Counted from the first letter of the stretch, positions 52,801-54,670 are shown. The stretch: DNA of 64,000 bases from Myxocyprinus asiaticus (GCF_019703515.2 NC_059347.1:22194501-22258500), one strand, 5' to 3'. Notes: a model not told the origin generated them from the letters alone. A program made the numbers and translations.

Positions 52801-53905
52801 TCAATTTATTTTTTGTCTCCTGCTACCCAATACCTTGCTCTGCTCTTTCAAAAACGAACAGCTCACACCCATTTTTGTTTTGCGCTCATTTGGAAAGGAA
52901 AAAAAAAAACAGCTGAAAATAATAAAGATGCCGGTAGGTAGATGTGGGTGATGTTTTATTTTACATTCTAATATTTTTTTTTCTCCTGCTTCCCAACACC
53001 TTGCTCTCCTCTTTCGCTCTTTCTATATTTCATTGGCTGTGGCTCATTGTGGGTCTCTTGCTTGTCAAGAGAGTGCGCACACCTGACAACAAGACATCTA
53101 GATATATAGCTGGTTTGAAATCTGTCGTAGTGTCTGCGACTAGTCTCGGCATGTCACACTACAGGACCATTCGTCATGATTCGTGATATCTGAGACTTCT
53201 AACCATCAAAGGAGACGAGCTTAAGTCGTGTAGTGTCCACTAAGCTTAAGATGTGAAAATGCTAAGTGCATTTTTTTTTTCAAATTCACATATGTAGTGA
53301 GTTATTTTATATATTTGAAATGAAAAACTATAAATAGCTGATTAGAAATCTAAATATATGATAAAATTATATCACCTTGGAAGCAACAGTGTTTCAACAG
53401 TCTAAAATCTCAGCTTAACATTCAGTCTTGCATTTAGGCAGATCTGTGATACAACAAATAAAGCAGTTCAAGCTTCCTTTAGAGTTTATGCTGATCTTTT
53501 GGAGTATAAAACATGACTGCTAAGTTTTATCTTAGGCTGGATGTTTGAGCACCAGGGAGAGAGAAGAAACAGTGCTGTCAAACTCAGTGTAGCTTATTTG
53601 TTGCTGTTCTGCTTTACAGTGACAGGGATAAATGCACAATGCGCTTGACTTAACCCGCTTGGATATGTCTCTCTCTGATTATGATGATTTTATTCATTCA
53701 GCCTGAGAGTAAAGCTTCTTTAGTGCTGCTAAATGTTCTCCTTGACTGAGCAGGACACAAAAAAACAAATACACACACCATCACACACACAGGAGTACCT
53801 GGCCTGCTGGATAGCCTCCACCCATTCATCACATTCCGCCTCCTCCTCTGTCCGCAGTTCCAGAGGCTTTTGTCCATCATGGCCGAAGACAATGAGGAAA
53901 TAGTG
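839..53905 (-). CDS. rasgrf2: rasgrf2, Ras/Rac guanine nucleotide exchange factor 2 (partial gene, 16 internal exons)
   Basis: Sixteen minus-strand exons join in unbroken phase into about 806 codons that read as vertebrate RasGRF2. The domain order is PH1 (second half), coiled coil, IQ, DH, PH2, REM/RasGEF-N, then a Ser/Pro-rich linker. Family knowledge: RasGRF proteins are calcium/calmodulin-responsive exchange factors, strongest in neurons. The DH module acts on Rac and the C-terminal Cdc25 module on Ras. I choose RASGRF2 over RASGRF1 because of paralogue-specific strings such as [28 protein letters not shown] and SDARLHKDD. Exon 1 is beyond 64000, so intron 1 exceeds 10 kb. The Cdc25 exons are left of position 1. 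Residue numbers in the exon entries are estimates, taking the first codon here as about residue 93. Start, stop and promoter cannot be seen. Confidence 0.96.
929..3433. other. rasgrf2 intron between exons 16 and 17
   Basis: AT-rich intron. It contains a T-rich run near 1878-1906 and an (ATA)n run near 1936-1955. About 2255-2340 holds a dispersed repeat fragment with a second copy near 39690-39780 (shared words such as ggtaac, aattaact and agtcaaaaa). No coding potential was recognised. Confidence 0.6.
3434..3559 (-). CDS. rasgrf2: rasgrf2 exon 16: regulatory linker
   Basis: The exon is 126 bp with acceptor cccctcag and donor gtaagc. It encodes about residues 827-868: [20 protein letters not shown], then [20 protein letters not shown]. 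The [16 protein letters not shown] block is strongly conserved in RASGRF2, while the text before it is variable. The intron upstream (3560-15413) holds two DIRS copies. Confidence 0.95.
3675..3823. repeat. degenerate minisatellite (TGGTTGC units)
   Basis: Imperfect copies of a roughly 25-40 bp unit containing gtggttgctaaggt and ttctgagtggttg. The first DIRS element is inserted at its right edge. A related array lies at 38813-38905. Confidence 0.6.
3848..4010 (+). repeat. DIRS copy 1 left inverted terminal repeat
   Basis: Reads inward from acgttgtgtc to the run ending cagatttt and is the reverse complement, with scattered mismatches, of 9070-9232. It contains a TATA box and is the likely promoter region. 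Confidence 0.9.
3972..3979 (+). promoter_or_regulatory. TATA box in DIRS left ITR
   Basis: TATAAAAG about 270 bp upstream of the presumed Gag ATG at 4243. The ITR places an oppositely directed copy at the other end. Promoter activity is inferred from position only. Confidence 0.55.
4243..5203 (+). pseudogene. DIRS copy 1 Gag-like region
   Basis: ATG at 4243 opens [13 protein letters not shown], with Cys/His residues spaced like a fish DIRS Gag N-terminal metal-binding cluster; several ligands differ from copy 3. Frames then shift. The C-terminal part (4835-5203) contains [20 protein letters not shown] and [18 protein letters not shown], followed by a Pro/Arg-rich tail. Gag packages the RNA template. 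It is broken by at least two frame changes. Confidence 0.7.
5752..6330 (+). pseudogene. DIRS copy 1 reverse transcriptase remnant
   Basis: Fingers-region residues are visible ([15 protein letters not shown], then [14 protein letters not shown] and QPILDL), but a TAG stop interrupts them at 5926-5928. Near 6212-6222 the sequence jumps from the FG-L-S region to a point well downstream, removing the YxDD active-site segment that this family normally has. It cannot encode a working RT. Confidence 0.85.
6489..7013 (+). pseudogene. DIRS copy 1 RNase H domain (catalytic Asp changed)
   Basis: The frame reads [15 protein letters not shown], then [15 protein letters not shown] and [20 protein letters not shown] RNase H normally starts with TDAS, as in copies 2 and 3. 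Here the first catalytic Asp is Asn (gatgaacgcc at about 6520), while the Glu (CLEL) and second Asp (RTDN) remain. The downstream [15 protein letters not shown] block is typical of DIRS pol. Confidence 0.85.
7250..8312 (+). pseudogene. DIRS copy 1 tyrosine recombinase
   Basis: The domain spans two frames joined near 7800. The N-terminal part has [20 protein letters not shown]. The catalytic part has an Arg in [10 protein letters not shown], then [15 protein letters not shown], then [20 protein letters not shown] with the nucleophilic Tyr in FYNL. The HxxR box of tyrosine recombinases is LSTR here, so the His is lost. DIRS elements use this enzyme instead of an integrase to insert circular DNA. 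Confidence 0.88.
8896..9005 (+). repeat. DIRS copy 1 internal complementary region (ICR)
   Basis: Bases 8896-8949 are the reverse complement of the left end 3825-3878 with one mismatch in 54 by hand comparison. Bases 8948-9004 are the reverse complement of the right tip 9223-9280 with about four mismatches. The region therefore joins the complements of both ends, the splint used in the DIRS circularisation model. Confidence 0.93.
9070..9232 (-). repeat. DIRS copy 1 right inverted terminal repeat
   Basis: Inverted copy of 3848-4010, including the complement of the TATA box (cttttatacccg). A further unique tip of about 50 bp (9232-9281) ends gtaaccaggacgta. Confidence 0.9.
9282..11177. other. 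intronic sequence with dispersed AT-rich repeats
   Basis: No exon was recognised. About 10208-10500 is a dispersed repeat rich in ttaacatta / agttaacaatta words with inverted symmetry, a common cyprinid type. About 10657-10800 is another dispersed repeat beginning gtaacactttattttaggg. At 11126-11160 there are telomere-like words (ccctaaccctaaacctaac). Confidence 0.6.
11178..13470 (+). mobile_element. DIRS retrotransposon copy 2, internal fragment
   Basis: Homologous to DIRS copy 1 from about 5450 to 7500, in the same orientation and intron, but lacking Gag, both ITRs, the ICR and most of the recombinase. Homology starts near cccgcccctgcg and stops just after ggtaagtatttgggga. It keeps better RT text than copy 1: [53 protein letters not shown] and [16 protein letters not shown] stop follows ILDL at 11710-11712. 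A deletion near 11981 removes the YxDD segment. RNase H with TDAS intact follows at about 12420-12900. Confidence 0.9.
11437..12117 (+). pseudogene. DIRS copy 2 reverse transcriptase remnant
   Basis: Two collinear frames separated by one stop codon (11710-11712) cover the RT fingers and palm, including the catalytic-Asp motif region VHLKDAYFH. Downstream of APLRE the sequence jumps to the region encoding GLRVNWE, so the second catalytic motif is gone. This is the best-preserved RT N-terminal half of the three copies. Confidence 0.85.
14295..14516 (-). mobile_element. tRNA-derived SINE (V-SINE-like), minus orientation
   Basis: On the minus strand the head reads gtggctcagcggttaaggct (box A-like) and later ggggattcaagcccc (box B-like). 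A core follows with gggcccttgagcaagg and ccctatctgctcca, then a tail with tttcactgtatatgtgcaa. The order is that of a teleost tRNA-derived SINE. I could not define a target duplication. Confidence 0.75.
14694..15054. mobile_element. fold-back / MITE-like element
   Basis: Terminal inverted repeats read aaaggaatagttcaccc at the left and, complemented, at the right (gcatgaactatcccttta). The interior contains tcatacacatctgggatggc. A partial second copy lies at 36010-36260 and a shortened relative near 63680-63850. No coding sequence. Confidence 0.75.
15414..15817 (-). CDS. rasgrf2: rasgrf2 exon 15: REM end and Ser/Pro-rich linker
   Basis: At 404 bp this is the largest exon here; acceptor cctcag, donor gtgagc. 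It encodes about residues 692-827. It starts [20 protein letters not shown], then [14 protein letters not shown] and [17 protein letters not shown] low-complexity Ser/Thr/Pro segment follows, ending [20 protein letters not shown] and [11 protein letters not shown]. The many SP/TP sites make it a likely kinase-regulated disordered linker (inference). An open frame on the opposite strand here is only a shadow. Confidence 0.95.
16449..16453. repeat. target-site duplication (left) of the Gypsy element
   Basis: CAGAT immediately before the left LTR; the identical CAGAT follows the right LTR at 20759-20763. Confidence 0.9.
16454..16817 (-). repeat. 3' LTR of the Gmr1-like element
   Basis: 364 bp. 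On the element strand it starts TGTGGAGG and ends TTTGCCACA. It aligns end to end with 20393-20758; by hand I count about 24 substitutions and one 2-base indel (about 93% identity), implying an old insertion. Confidence 0.92.
16695..17310 (-). pseudogene. Gmr1-like element RNase H, split by a SINE
   Basis: The upstream piece (about 17263-17335) reads [19 protein letters not shown] then IEKE. The downstream piece (17078 down) resumes with CLAMKWAV and continues [35 protein letters not shown] and [10 protein letters not shown]. The SINE at 17080-17256 lies exactly between them. A stop is reached only near the 3' LTR. Confidence 0.88.
17080..17256 (+). mobile_element. tRNA-derived SINE inserted in the Gypsy RNase H
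   Basis: The head reads ggtggcgtagtggactaaag (box A-like) and ttggttcaatcccc (box B-like). The core has tgtgtccttgagcaaggcac and the tail has ataaaagcgtctgccaaatg, all hallmarks of a common teleost SINE. It is flanked by AAACAC at 17074-17079 and 17257-17262, a plausible target duplication. It is a nested, younger insertion. Confidence 0.85.
17311..18005 (-). pseudogene. Gmr1-like element integrase tail and reverse transcriptase N-terminal half
   Basis: One open frame carries the integrase C-terminal tail ([12 protein letters not shown]), a spacer, then [62 protein letters not shown] and [16 protein letters not shown]. The last block holds the first catalytic Asp ([10 protein letters not shown]). 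It stops after LPFG at the deletion junction, so the YxDD motif is missing. Confidence 0.9.
18006..18997 (-). pseudogene. Gmr1-like element integrase
   Basis: The zinc-binding region is visible as [20 protein letters not shown], with CATCREC in a neighbouring frame, then [12 protein letters not shown] with the first core Asp. After a degraded stretch the text resumes with [20 protein letters not shown] (the DDE Glu lies in VERFN), then [17 protein letters not shown] sequence. Several stops and shifts are present. It lies 5' of RT, which defines the unusual order. Confidence 0.85.
18998..19590 (-). pseudogene. Gmr1-like element aspartic protease
   Basis: The active-site triad is seen as [14 protein letters not shown], where DSG replaces the more common DTG as in other retrotransposon proteases. 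Further on, [14 protein letters not shown] matches the ILG motif of the fold. A stop codon separates the first strand (ASIRGGT) from the active site at about 19549. The same frame continues to [16 protein letters not shown] before the integrase. Confidence 0.85.
19760..20167 (-). pseudogene. Gmr1-like element Gag with SCAN-like capsid segment
   Basis: The frame of 135 codons reads [40 protein letters not shown], then [20 protein letters not shown] and [14 protein letters not shown]. The second half resembles vertebrate SCAN domains; published work derived SCAN from the capsid of Gmr1-like elements. A nucleocapsid zinc knuckle is not evident downstream, so the 3' part of gag may be lost. Confidence 0.82.
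20374..20391 (-). promoter_or_regulatory. primer-binding site, tRNA-Phe type
   Basis: On the element strand TGGTGCTGAAACCCGGGA starts one base after the 5' LTR. Its complement matches the 3' end of vertebrate tRNA-Phe (ending GGGTTTCGGCACCA) at 17 of 18 positions, from memory of that tRNA. Confidence 0.8.
20393..20758 (-). repeat. 5' LTR of the Gmr1-like element
   Basis: 366 bp, TG...CA ends, partner of 16454-16817. Followed on the plus strand by the CAGAT duplication at 20759-20763. Confidence 0.92.
20764..23083. other. rasgrf2 intron sequence, right of the Gypsy element
   Basis: 20850-21300 has LTR-like features (TATA-like actatataagc near 21003 and AATAAAC near 21250), but I could not find matching ends. 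About 22150-22310 is a dispersed repeat containing atgcatcacaacatcataa. 22340-22362 is an A run. 22510-22560 resembles a common fish repeat (ttggctcaccagcctttttc). No exon. Confidence 0.5.
23084..23332 (-). CDS. rasgrf2: rasgrf2 exon 14: REM / RasGEF-N domain
   Basis: The exon is 249 bp with acceptor tcattag and donor gtaatg. It encodes about residues 610-692: [60 protein letters not shown], then [20 protein letters not shown]. This is the REM domain that stabilises the Cdc25 catalytic module in Ras exchange factors. It is among the most conserved exons here. Confidence 0.97.
23333..25411. other. rasgrf2 intron between exons 13 and 14
   Basis: AT-rich; besides the fold-back element at 24242-24593 I see no exon, RNA or mobile-element coding sequence. 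Confidence 0.6.
24242..24593. mobile_element. fold-back (long-hairpin) MITE
   Basis: The left arm starts agtatttttgtacttctttt and contains cagtaaaaatattta, ggatatatttacttgacaag and accaatggggtgag. The right arm is its complement: ctcacccattgg, cttgtcaagtaaatatatc, aatatttttactgg, ending acaaaaatact. The arms cover most of the 352 bp, giving one long hairpin. Confidence 0.85.
25412..25494 (-). CDS. rasgrf2: rasgrf2 exon 13: PH2-REM linker
   Basis: The exon is 83 bp with acceptor gatgtag. The donor is gtaagt, cutting inside a Lys codon (AA|gtaagt). It encodes about residues 582-609: [20 protein letters not shown], then VTVPHMIK. The missing third base is supplied by exon 14, restoring Lys-Ser-Asp-Ala-Arg. 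An open frame on the same strand runs from this exon into the intron but is not conserved. Confidence 0.94.
25495..26836. other. rasgrf2 intron between exons 12 and 13
   Basis: Contains the hAT-type element at 26344-26500 and telomere-like words near 26098-26115 and 26170-26200 (cctaaccctaacc). An open frame of 192 codons on the minus strand (25464-26042) partly overlaps exon 13. I do not recognise it and treat it as chance. Confidence 0.55.
26344..26500. mobile_element. hAT-type MITE with 8-bp duplication
   Basis: 157 bp with imperfect inverted ends (CAGGAGCAGACTGG and, complemented, CAGGGGTGGACTGG). It is flanked by perfect 8-bp repeats CCTAAGTC at 26336-26343 and 26501-26508. The CAGG ends and 8-bp duplication are hAT features. 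Confidence 0.9.
26837..26973 (-). CDS. rasgrf2: rasgrf2 exon 12: PH2 C-terminal part
   Basis: The exon is 137 bp and encodes about residues 536-581, including [36 protein letters not shown] and TSDISQ. AAW holds the conserved PH-domain Trp. The donor is gtggga. The acceptor is a T-rich tract ending ttttaag, and the exon begins GTAAGA, so an AG acceptor is directly followed by a good donor-like hexamer. This is discussed as a finding. Confidence 0.94.
26974..27804. other. rasgrf2 intron between exons 11 and 12
   Basis: AT-rich intron; nothing recognised beyond the splice signals. Confidence 0.6.
27805..27871 (-). CDS. rasgrf2: rasgrf2 exon 11: PH2 domain
   Basis: The exon is 67 bp with acceptor tccggcag and donor gtgagg. 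It encodes about residues 514-536, [20 protein letters not shown] then ED, and leaves one base of the next codon. It is too short to stand out as an ORF and was found by homology and splice phase. Confidence 0.92.
27872..29769. other. rasgrf2 intron between exons 10 and 11
   Basis: Holds the hAT-like element at 28246-28898. About 29294-29330 is the start of a common cyprinid repeat (ctttacaataaggttccatt). No exon. Confidence 0.55.
28246..28898. mobile_element. hAT-like non-autonomous element with 8-bp duplication
   Basis: 653 bp with inverted ends TAGGGCTGT / ACAGCCCTA and perfect flanking 8-bp repeats GTAATAAG at 28238-28245 and 28899-28906. The interior is AT-rich and includes no transposase. 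Confidence 0.88.
29770..29930 (-). CDS. rasgrf2: rasgrf2 exon 10: PH2 domain
   Basis: The exon is 161 bp with acceptor ctctcag and donor gtaagt. It encodes about residues 460-513, [20 protein letters not shown], then a [20 protein letters not shown] strand pair and [13 protein letters not shown]. This is the N-terminal beta-sheet of PH2, the PH domain coupled to [18 protein letters not shown] is diagnostic for RASGRF2. Confidence 0.96.
29931..30711. other. rasgrf2 intron between exon 10 and DIRS copy 3
   Basis: AT-rich, unassigned. No exon, RNA gene or mobile-element end was recognised other than the DIRS boundary at its right edge. Confidence 0.6.
30761..30923 (+). repeat. DIRS copy 3 inverted terminal repeat (element right end)
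   Basis: 163 bp, inverted copy of 34875-35037. It contains ggtataaaaggagctgg on the plus strand. Tip sequence 30712-30760 lies outside it. Confidence 0.9.
30971..31080 (+). repeat. DIRS copy 3 internal complementary region
   Basis: Reads gacacaacgtctcgttccct ... gtaaccaggac GTT ccctatctgtc ... actaggggtc. It fuses the complements of the two element tips across a central GTT at 31027-31029, as in copy 1. Confidence 0.93.
31113..31270 (-). pseudogene. DIRS copy 3 recombinase remnant
   Basis: Only the N-terminal segment remains ([33 protein letters not shown]). It joins directly to the right-end region after the stretch encoding LIPSWDLS, so the catalytic Arg, HxxR and Tyr motifs are all deleted. 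Relative to copy 1 a second deletion lies just upstream of YVAAI. Confidence 0.85.
31685..32185 (-). pseudogene. DIRS copy 3 RNase H
   Basis: One open frame with [39 protein letters not shown] and [20 protein letters not shown]. The catalytic Asp (TDAS), Glu (CLEL) and Asp (RIDN) are present, making this the best RNase H of the three copies. Confidence 0.85.
32380..32690 (-). pseudogene. DIRS copy 3 reverse transcriptase C-terminal remnant
   Basis: The text around [19 protein letters not shown] is visible on the minus strand. The active-site tetrad at 32546-32557 is YLND (codon AAT at 32549-32551), so the catalytic Asp is Asn. A TAG follows soon after. Upstream, the sequence jumps directly from the TVRL-region to the LVPSRLH-region, so the RT N-terminal half is deleted. 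Confidence 0.85.
33253..34649 (-). pseudogene. DIRS copy 3 Gag in two overlapping frames
   Basis: The first frame (34649-34146) starts [20 protein letters not shown] and continues [17 protein letters not shown]; paired CxxC motifs (CLSC, CTHC) and a His suggest metal binding. The second frame (34179-33253, 308 codons) contains [20 protein letters not shown] and [20 protein letters not shown], then a basic Pro-rich tail. One frameshift in the overlap near 34150-34180 separates them. Whether this was ever programmed frameshifting cannot be told from one copy. Confidence 0.75.
34875..35037 (-). repeat. DIRS copy 3 inverted terminal repeat (element left end)
   Basis: Partner of 30761-30923. The minus-strand TATAAAAG box is at 34906-34913. 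Confidence 0.9.
35061..35541. other. rasgrf2 intron between DIRS copy 3 and exon 9
   Basis: Nothing recognised. Confidence 0.6.
35542..35660 (-). CDS. rasgrf2: rasgrf2 exon 9: DH to PH2 junction
   Basis: The exon is 119 bp with acceptor gttccag and donor gtgagt. It encodes about residues 420-460: [20 protein letters not shown], then [19 protein letters not shown]. This is the last DH helix and the entry to PH2. Its donor lies only about 480 bp from the end of a DIRS retrotransposon in the following intron. Confidence 0.95.
35661..36290. other. rasgrf2 intron between exons 8 and 9
   Basis: 36010-36260 is a partial copy of the fold-back repeat at 14694-15054 (shared tcatacacatctggga and tttttgggtgaacta). 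The rest is AT-rich and unassigned. Confidence 0.65.
36291..36400 (-). CDS. rasgrf2: rasgrf2 exon 8: DH domain CR3
   Basis: The exon is 110 bp with acceptor attgacag and donor gtgagt. It encodes about residues 384-420: [20 protein letters not shown], then [16 protein letters not shown]. This is the most conserved DH helix (CR3), which contacts the GTPase in DH-family exchange factors. A short fold-back repeat ends only 30 bp beyond the donor. Confidence 0.95.
36401..37821. other. rasgrf2 intron between exons 7 and 8
   Basis: AT-rich intron with one MITE-like element (37132-37409) and a short (AAAT)n run at 37140-37165. No exon. Confidence 0.6.
37132..37409. mobile_element. MITE-like element with CCTGCT ends
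   Basis: The left end is CCTGCTAAAAAA and the right end TTTTTTTTCAGCAGG, i.e. inverted. The interior is rich in agctggt / gaccag words (ggtctcccagtgtggcc). A related degraded copy lies at 54730-54917. Confidence 0.7.
37822..38015 (-). CDS. rasgrf2: rasgrf2 exon 7: DH domain
   Basis: The exon is 194 bp with acceptor tttctag and donor gtgtgg. It encodes about residues 319-383, including [40 protein letters not shown] and [11 protein letters not shown], the middle of the DH fold. It ends in phase 0. Confidence 0.96.
38344..38423 (-). CDS. rasgrf2: rasgrf2 exon 6: DH domain
   Basis: The exon is 80 bp with acceptor tcctcag and donor gtatgt. It encodes about residues 293-319, [20 protein letters not shown] then WPTLVL, part of the DH helical bundle. 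Phase is continuous with exons 5 and 7. Confidence 0.94.
38473..39121. mobile_element. MITE-like element with TTCACAC ends
   Basis: Inverted ends: cagttcacacaggatgcgtt at the left, and gaatgcattccgtgtgaaca at the right. Within it, 38813-38905 is an imperfect tandem repeat of gttctggctggttgctaggy units, related to 3675-3823. Confidence 0.65.
39371..39624 (-). CDS. rasgrf2: rasgrf2 exon 5: IQ motif and start of DH domain
   Basis: This 254 bp exon (acceptor ttctag, donor gtgtgt) encodes about residues 208-292. It opens with the IQ calmodulin-binding motif ([15 protein letters not shown]) and continues into the first conserved region of the DH domain ([19 protein letters not shown]). It ends [18 protein letters not shown]. 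The DH module is the Rac-type exchange domain. Two bases of a Ser codon are carried into exon 6. Confidence 0.96.
39849..43892 (+). mobile_element. IS630/Tc1-mariner-like transposon region with interlocking inverted repeats
   Basis: A transposase gene (41087-42726) is bracketed by two different inverted-repeat pairs. Pair A is about 39975-40210 with 42865-43108. Pair B is about 40586-40960 with 43540-43892. The order is A, B, transposase, A', B', so the pairs interlock rather than nest. Position 39849 (TA|CAGTGGTCTCAAAAAG) looks like a Tc1/mariner tip, but I could not find its right-hand partner. A SINE tail fragment (ttggcagatgcttttat) sits at about 43122-43166 between A' and B'. True ends are uncertain. 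Confidence 0.65.
41087..42726 (+). pseudogene. DDE transposase of IS630/Tc1-like type with two introns (broken)
   Basis: Inferred exons are 41087-41357, 41504-41786 and 41920-42726, with gtaagt...ctcag and gtacaa...tttag borders. The N-terminus has Gly/Arg/Gln-rich repeats ([10 protein letters not shown]). Then follow a helix-turn-helix-like region ([16 protein letters not shown]), [20 protein letters not shown], and the DDE core: [38 protein letters not shown], and [20 protein letters not shown]. Spacing from WDN to NPAE is 35 residues (DD35E). Defects: a frame break with stop near 41292, and TAA at 41725-41727 in place of a sense codon. The family matches a transposase-like protein common in fish genomes. 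Confidence 0.8.
43893..43985. repeat. (TA)n/(TATC)n microsatellite
   Basis: Tandem TATC units followed by a long TA run next to the outer edge of repeat B'. Confidence 0.9.
44089..44604. other. rasgrf2 intron left of exon 4
   Basis: Includes a C-rich run at 44142-44156. A fragment near 44050-44085 (aaaccaaaaggcatttgg) resembles words next to the transposon tip at 39890. No exon. Confidence 0.5.
44605..44694 (-). CDS. rasgrf2: rasgrf2 exon 4: end of coiled coil, pre-IQ linker
   Basis: This symmetrical 90 bp phase-0 exon follows ctttcag and is followed by gtaaat. It encodes about residues 178-208: [18 protein letters not shown], then an acidic EEEDPD stretch, then IKKIKK leading into the IQ motif. 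The [12 protein letters not shown] string marks RASGRF2 rather than RASGRF1. Confidence 0.95.
44695..46175. other. rasgrf2 intron right of exon 4
   Basis: AT-rich, with a (CAGA)n-like array at 45828-45880. No exon or mobile-element coding sequence recognised. Confidence 0.6.
46176..46946. mobile_element. long fold-back element
   Basis: 771 bp. Left arm: cagggttgtgagggttac, gtattccactacagattaca, and aggtcagtaatgtattctaa. The right arm is the near-perfect complement, ending gtaaccctcacaaccctg. Inner inverted segments (tggctagaaatagcatttt with tatttctagccattttac) extend the hairpin. No transposase. Confidence 0.85.
46999..47049. repeat. (TA)n microsatellite
   Basis: Uninterrupted TA run. The 40 bp to its left resemble 48130-48165 (ataaaattg-gc-accatat-cagtata), suggesting a duplicated repeat-associated flank. 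Confidence 0.9.
47050..47914. other. unassigned intronic sequence
   Basis: Includes a CT/CA microsatellite at 47671-47728. The 47320-47660 part is less AT-rich than its surroundings and has short open frames that I do not recognise. It may be an old transposon. Confidence 0.45.
47915..48043. mobile_element. short hairpin MITE flanked by TTAA
   Basis: Arms: ttaagcaatatcacac ... atatggccctaaatcagcac, complemented on the right (gtgctgatgtagggccatat ... gtgtgatattgcttaa). TTAA occurs at both edges (47915-47918 and 48040-48043), which could be a piggyBac-type target duplication, though piggyBac CC-type tips are absent. Confidence 0.7.
48044..48203. repeat. (TA)n and (CA)n microsatellites abutting the Tc1 element
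   Basis: TA run at 48045-48104, unique 50 bp, then (TA)n(CA)n at 48164-48203 running directly into the CAGTGG transposon tip. Confidence 0.9.
48204..49775 (+). mobile_element. Tc1-like DNA transposon (broken transposase)
   Basis: 1572 bp with terminal inverted repeats of about 160 bp: CAGTGGATATAAAAAGTC ... gtgacacatttcagag at the left, complemented at the right (ctgaaatgtgtcac ... gactttttatatccactg). The tips run into (CA)n(TA)n tracts in mirror image on both sides. It lies in the rasgrf2 intron between exons 3 and 4. Confidence 0.93.
48524..49537 (+). pseudogene. Tc1-family transposase pseudogene
   Basis: Reads through several frames: [20 protein letters not shown] (helix-turn-helix DNA-binding part), [20 protein letters not shown], then the catalytic core [35 protein letters not shown] and [19 protein letters not shown]. 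The motif is DD34E (34 residues from QD to NPIE), the Tc1 class. Frame changes near 48700, 48890 and 49180 (with a TAG there) destroy it. Confidence 0.9.
49776..49822. repeat. (TG)n(TA)n microsatellite at the right Tc1 end
   Basis: Mirror image of 48164-48203; ends about 38 bp from the rasgrf2 exon 3 donor. Confidence 0.9.
49861..50008 (-). CDS. rasgrf2: rasgrf2 exon 3: PH1 end and coiled coil
   Basis: The exon is 148 bp. The acceptor is ataccag and the donor is gtacat; one base completes the Ser codon begun in exon 2 and the exon ends in phase 0. It encodes about residues 129-178, including [17 protein letters not shown] and [13 protein letters not shown], a heptad-like helical segment between PH1 and IQ. 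A (TA)n tract lies 39 bp past the donor. Confidence 0.94.
50031..50324. mobile_element. MITE-like element with AAGGGCC ends
   Basis: Left aagggccgttcagaag, right gtgtgaaagggccctt; inverted ends of about 10-12 bp. Non-coding interior. Confidence 0.55.
50325..51635. other. unassigned rasgrf2 intron sequence
   Basis: Part of the intron between exons 2 and 3. 51218-51330 is rich in accatggta words, a dispersed repeat also seen at 62218-62350. No exon. Confidence 0.5.
51636..53241. mobile_element. non-autonomous DNA transposon, ends share ACACTACACGACTT
   Basis: Left end aagggcacactacacgactt; right end, complemented, gtggacactacacgactt. Subterminal inverted words (acactacaggac / gtcctgtagtgt) support the pairing. 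No transposase seen. Target duplication not resolved, so edges may be off by several bases. The interior holds a diverged tandem duplication (52689-53018). Confidence 0.7.
52689..53018. repeat. diverged tandem duplication, unit about 165 bp
   Basis: Two head-to-tail copies share cacccatttttg, ctgaaaataataaaga and ctcctgct-cccaa-accttgctct words in the same order. Confidence 0.75.
53242..53798. other. rasgrf2 intron adjacent to exon 2
   Basis: AT-rich; nothing recognised other than the exon 2 donor region. Confidence 0.6.
53799..53905 (-). CDS. rasgrf2: rasgrf2 exon 2: C-terminal half of PH1
   Basis: The exon is 107 bp, entered in phase 0 after ctgcag and left with two codon bases before gtactc. 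It encodes about residues 93-128, starting [11 protein letters not shown] and containing [19 protein letters not shown]. The DEWVEAI segment is the PH-domain C-terminal helix with its conserved Trp. The PH1 domain helps place RasGRF proteins at membranes and is needed for the calcium response. The first half of PH1 is on the missing exon 1. Confidence 0.93.
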
Positions 53906-53993
53906 CTGCAGAAGCAGACACAACATGAGAAGTTACCAGACTTGTAAACCTGTGCATGTGTGTTAAATGCAAACAGTAATAATAATAAAAAAA

Positions 53994-54044
<51 letters not shown>
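53906..54044. repeat. start of rasgrf2 intron 1 and a (TA)n(CA)n microsatellite
   Basis: A TA run at about 53997-54038 and CA dinucleotides lead directly into the tip of the Tc1 remnant at 54045. Confidence 0.85.
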
Positions 54045-54047
<3 letters not shown>

Positions 54048-54085
54048 TACCGGTCAAAAGTTTTGAAACACTTACTCATTATTAT

Positions 54086-54116
<31 letters not shown>

Positions 54117-54597
54117 CACATTTTAGAATAAAAGTAAAGTCATCAAAACTATGGAATAACTTAAATGGAAATATGGGAATTATATTGTGACTAAAAAAAA
54201 TCCAAAATAAATCAAAACTGTTTATATTTTAGCATCTTCAAAGTAGTCACCCTTTGCCTAGAATTTGCAGAAATGTGCTCTTGACATTTTCTCAAACAAC
54301 TTCTTGAGGTATCACCCTGAGATGCTTTTTAAACAGTATTGAAGGAATTCCCATCTATGTTGGGCACTTATTGGCTGCTTTTCTTTATTATTTGGTCCAA
54401 GTCATCAATTTCAAAAACTTTTTTTTTTTTTAAATTACATTTTAGTTTCATAATGAAATAATTAATATGGTGGCACAATTATATTTTTGTCTACAAAATT
54501 AATTTCAAACATTTAAGCATACGCCTTCAGATCAAAAGATTTTTAAGATCATGAGAAACATTTCAGTCAAGTGTTTCAAAACTTTTGACCAGTAGTG
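54045..54597 (-). mobile_element. Tc1-like element remnant
   Basis: Inverted ends CACTACCGGTCAAAAGTTTT and, complemented, CACTACTGGTCAAAAGTTTT. On the minus strand, text like KCPTWMGIPSILFKKHL then RVIPQEVV (about 54300-54360) resembles the C-terminal end of a Tc1 transposase, so this is a deletion derivative. A poly-T run lies at 54088-54116. It is flanked by CA/TG and TA runs on both sides. Confidence 0.82.
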
Positions 54598-54601
54598 TGT
54601 A

Positions 54602-54668
<67 letters not shown>
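54598..54668. repeat. (TG)n(TA)n(TG)n microsatellite
   Basis: Starts at the right tip of the Tc1 remnant. Confidence 0.9.
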
Positions 54669-54670
<2 letters not shown>

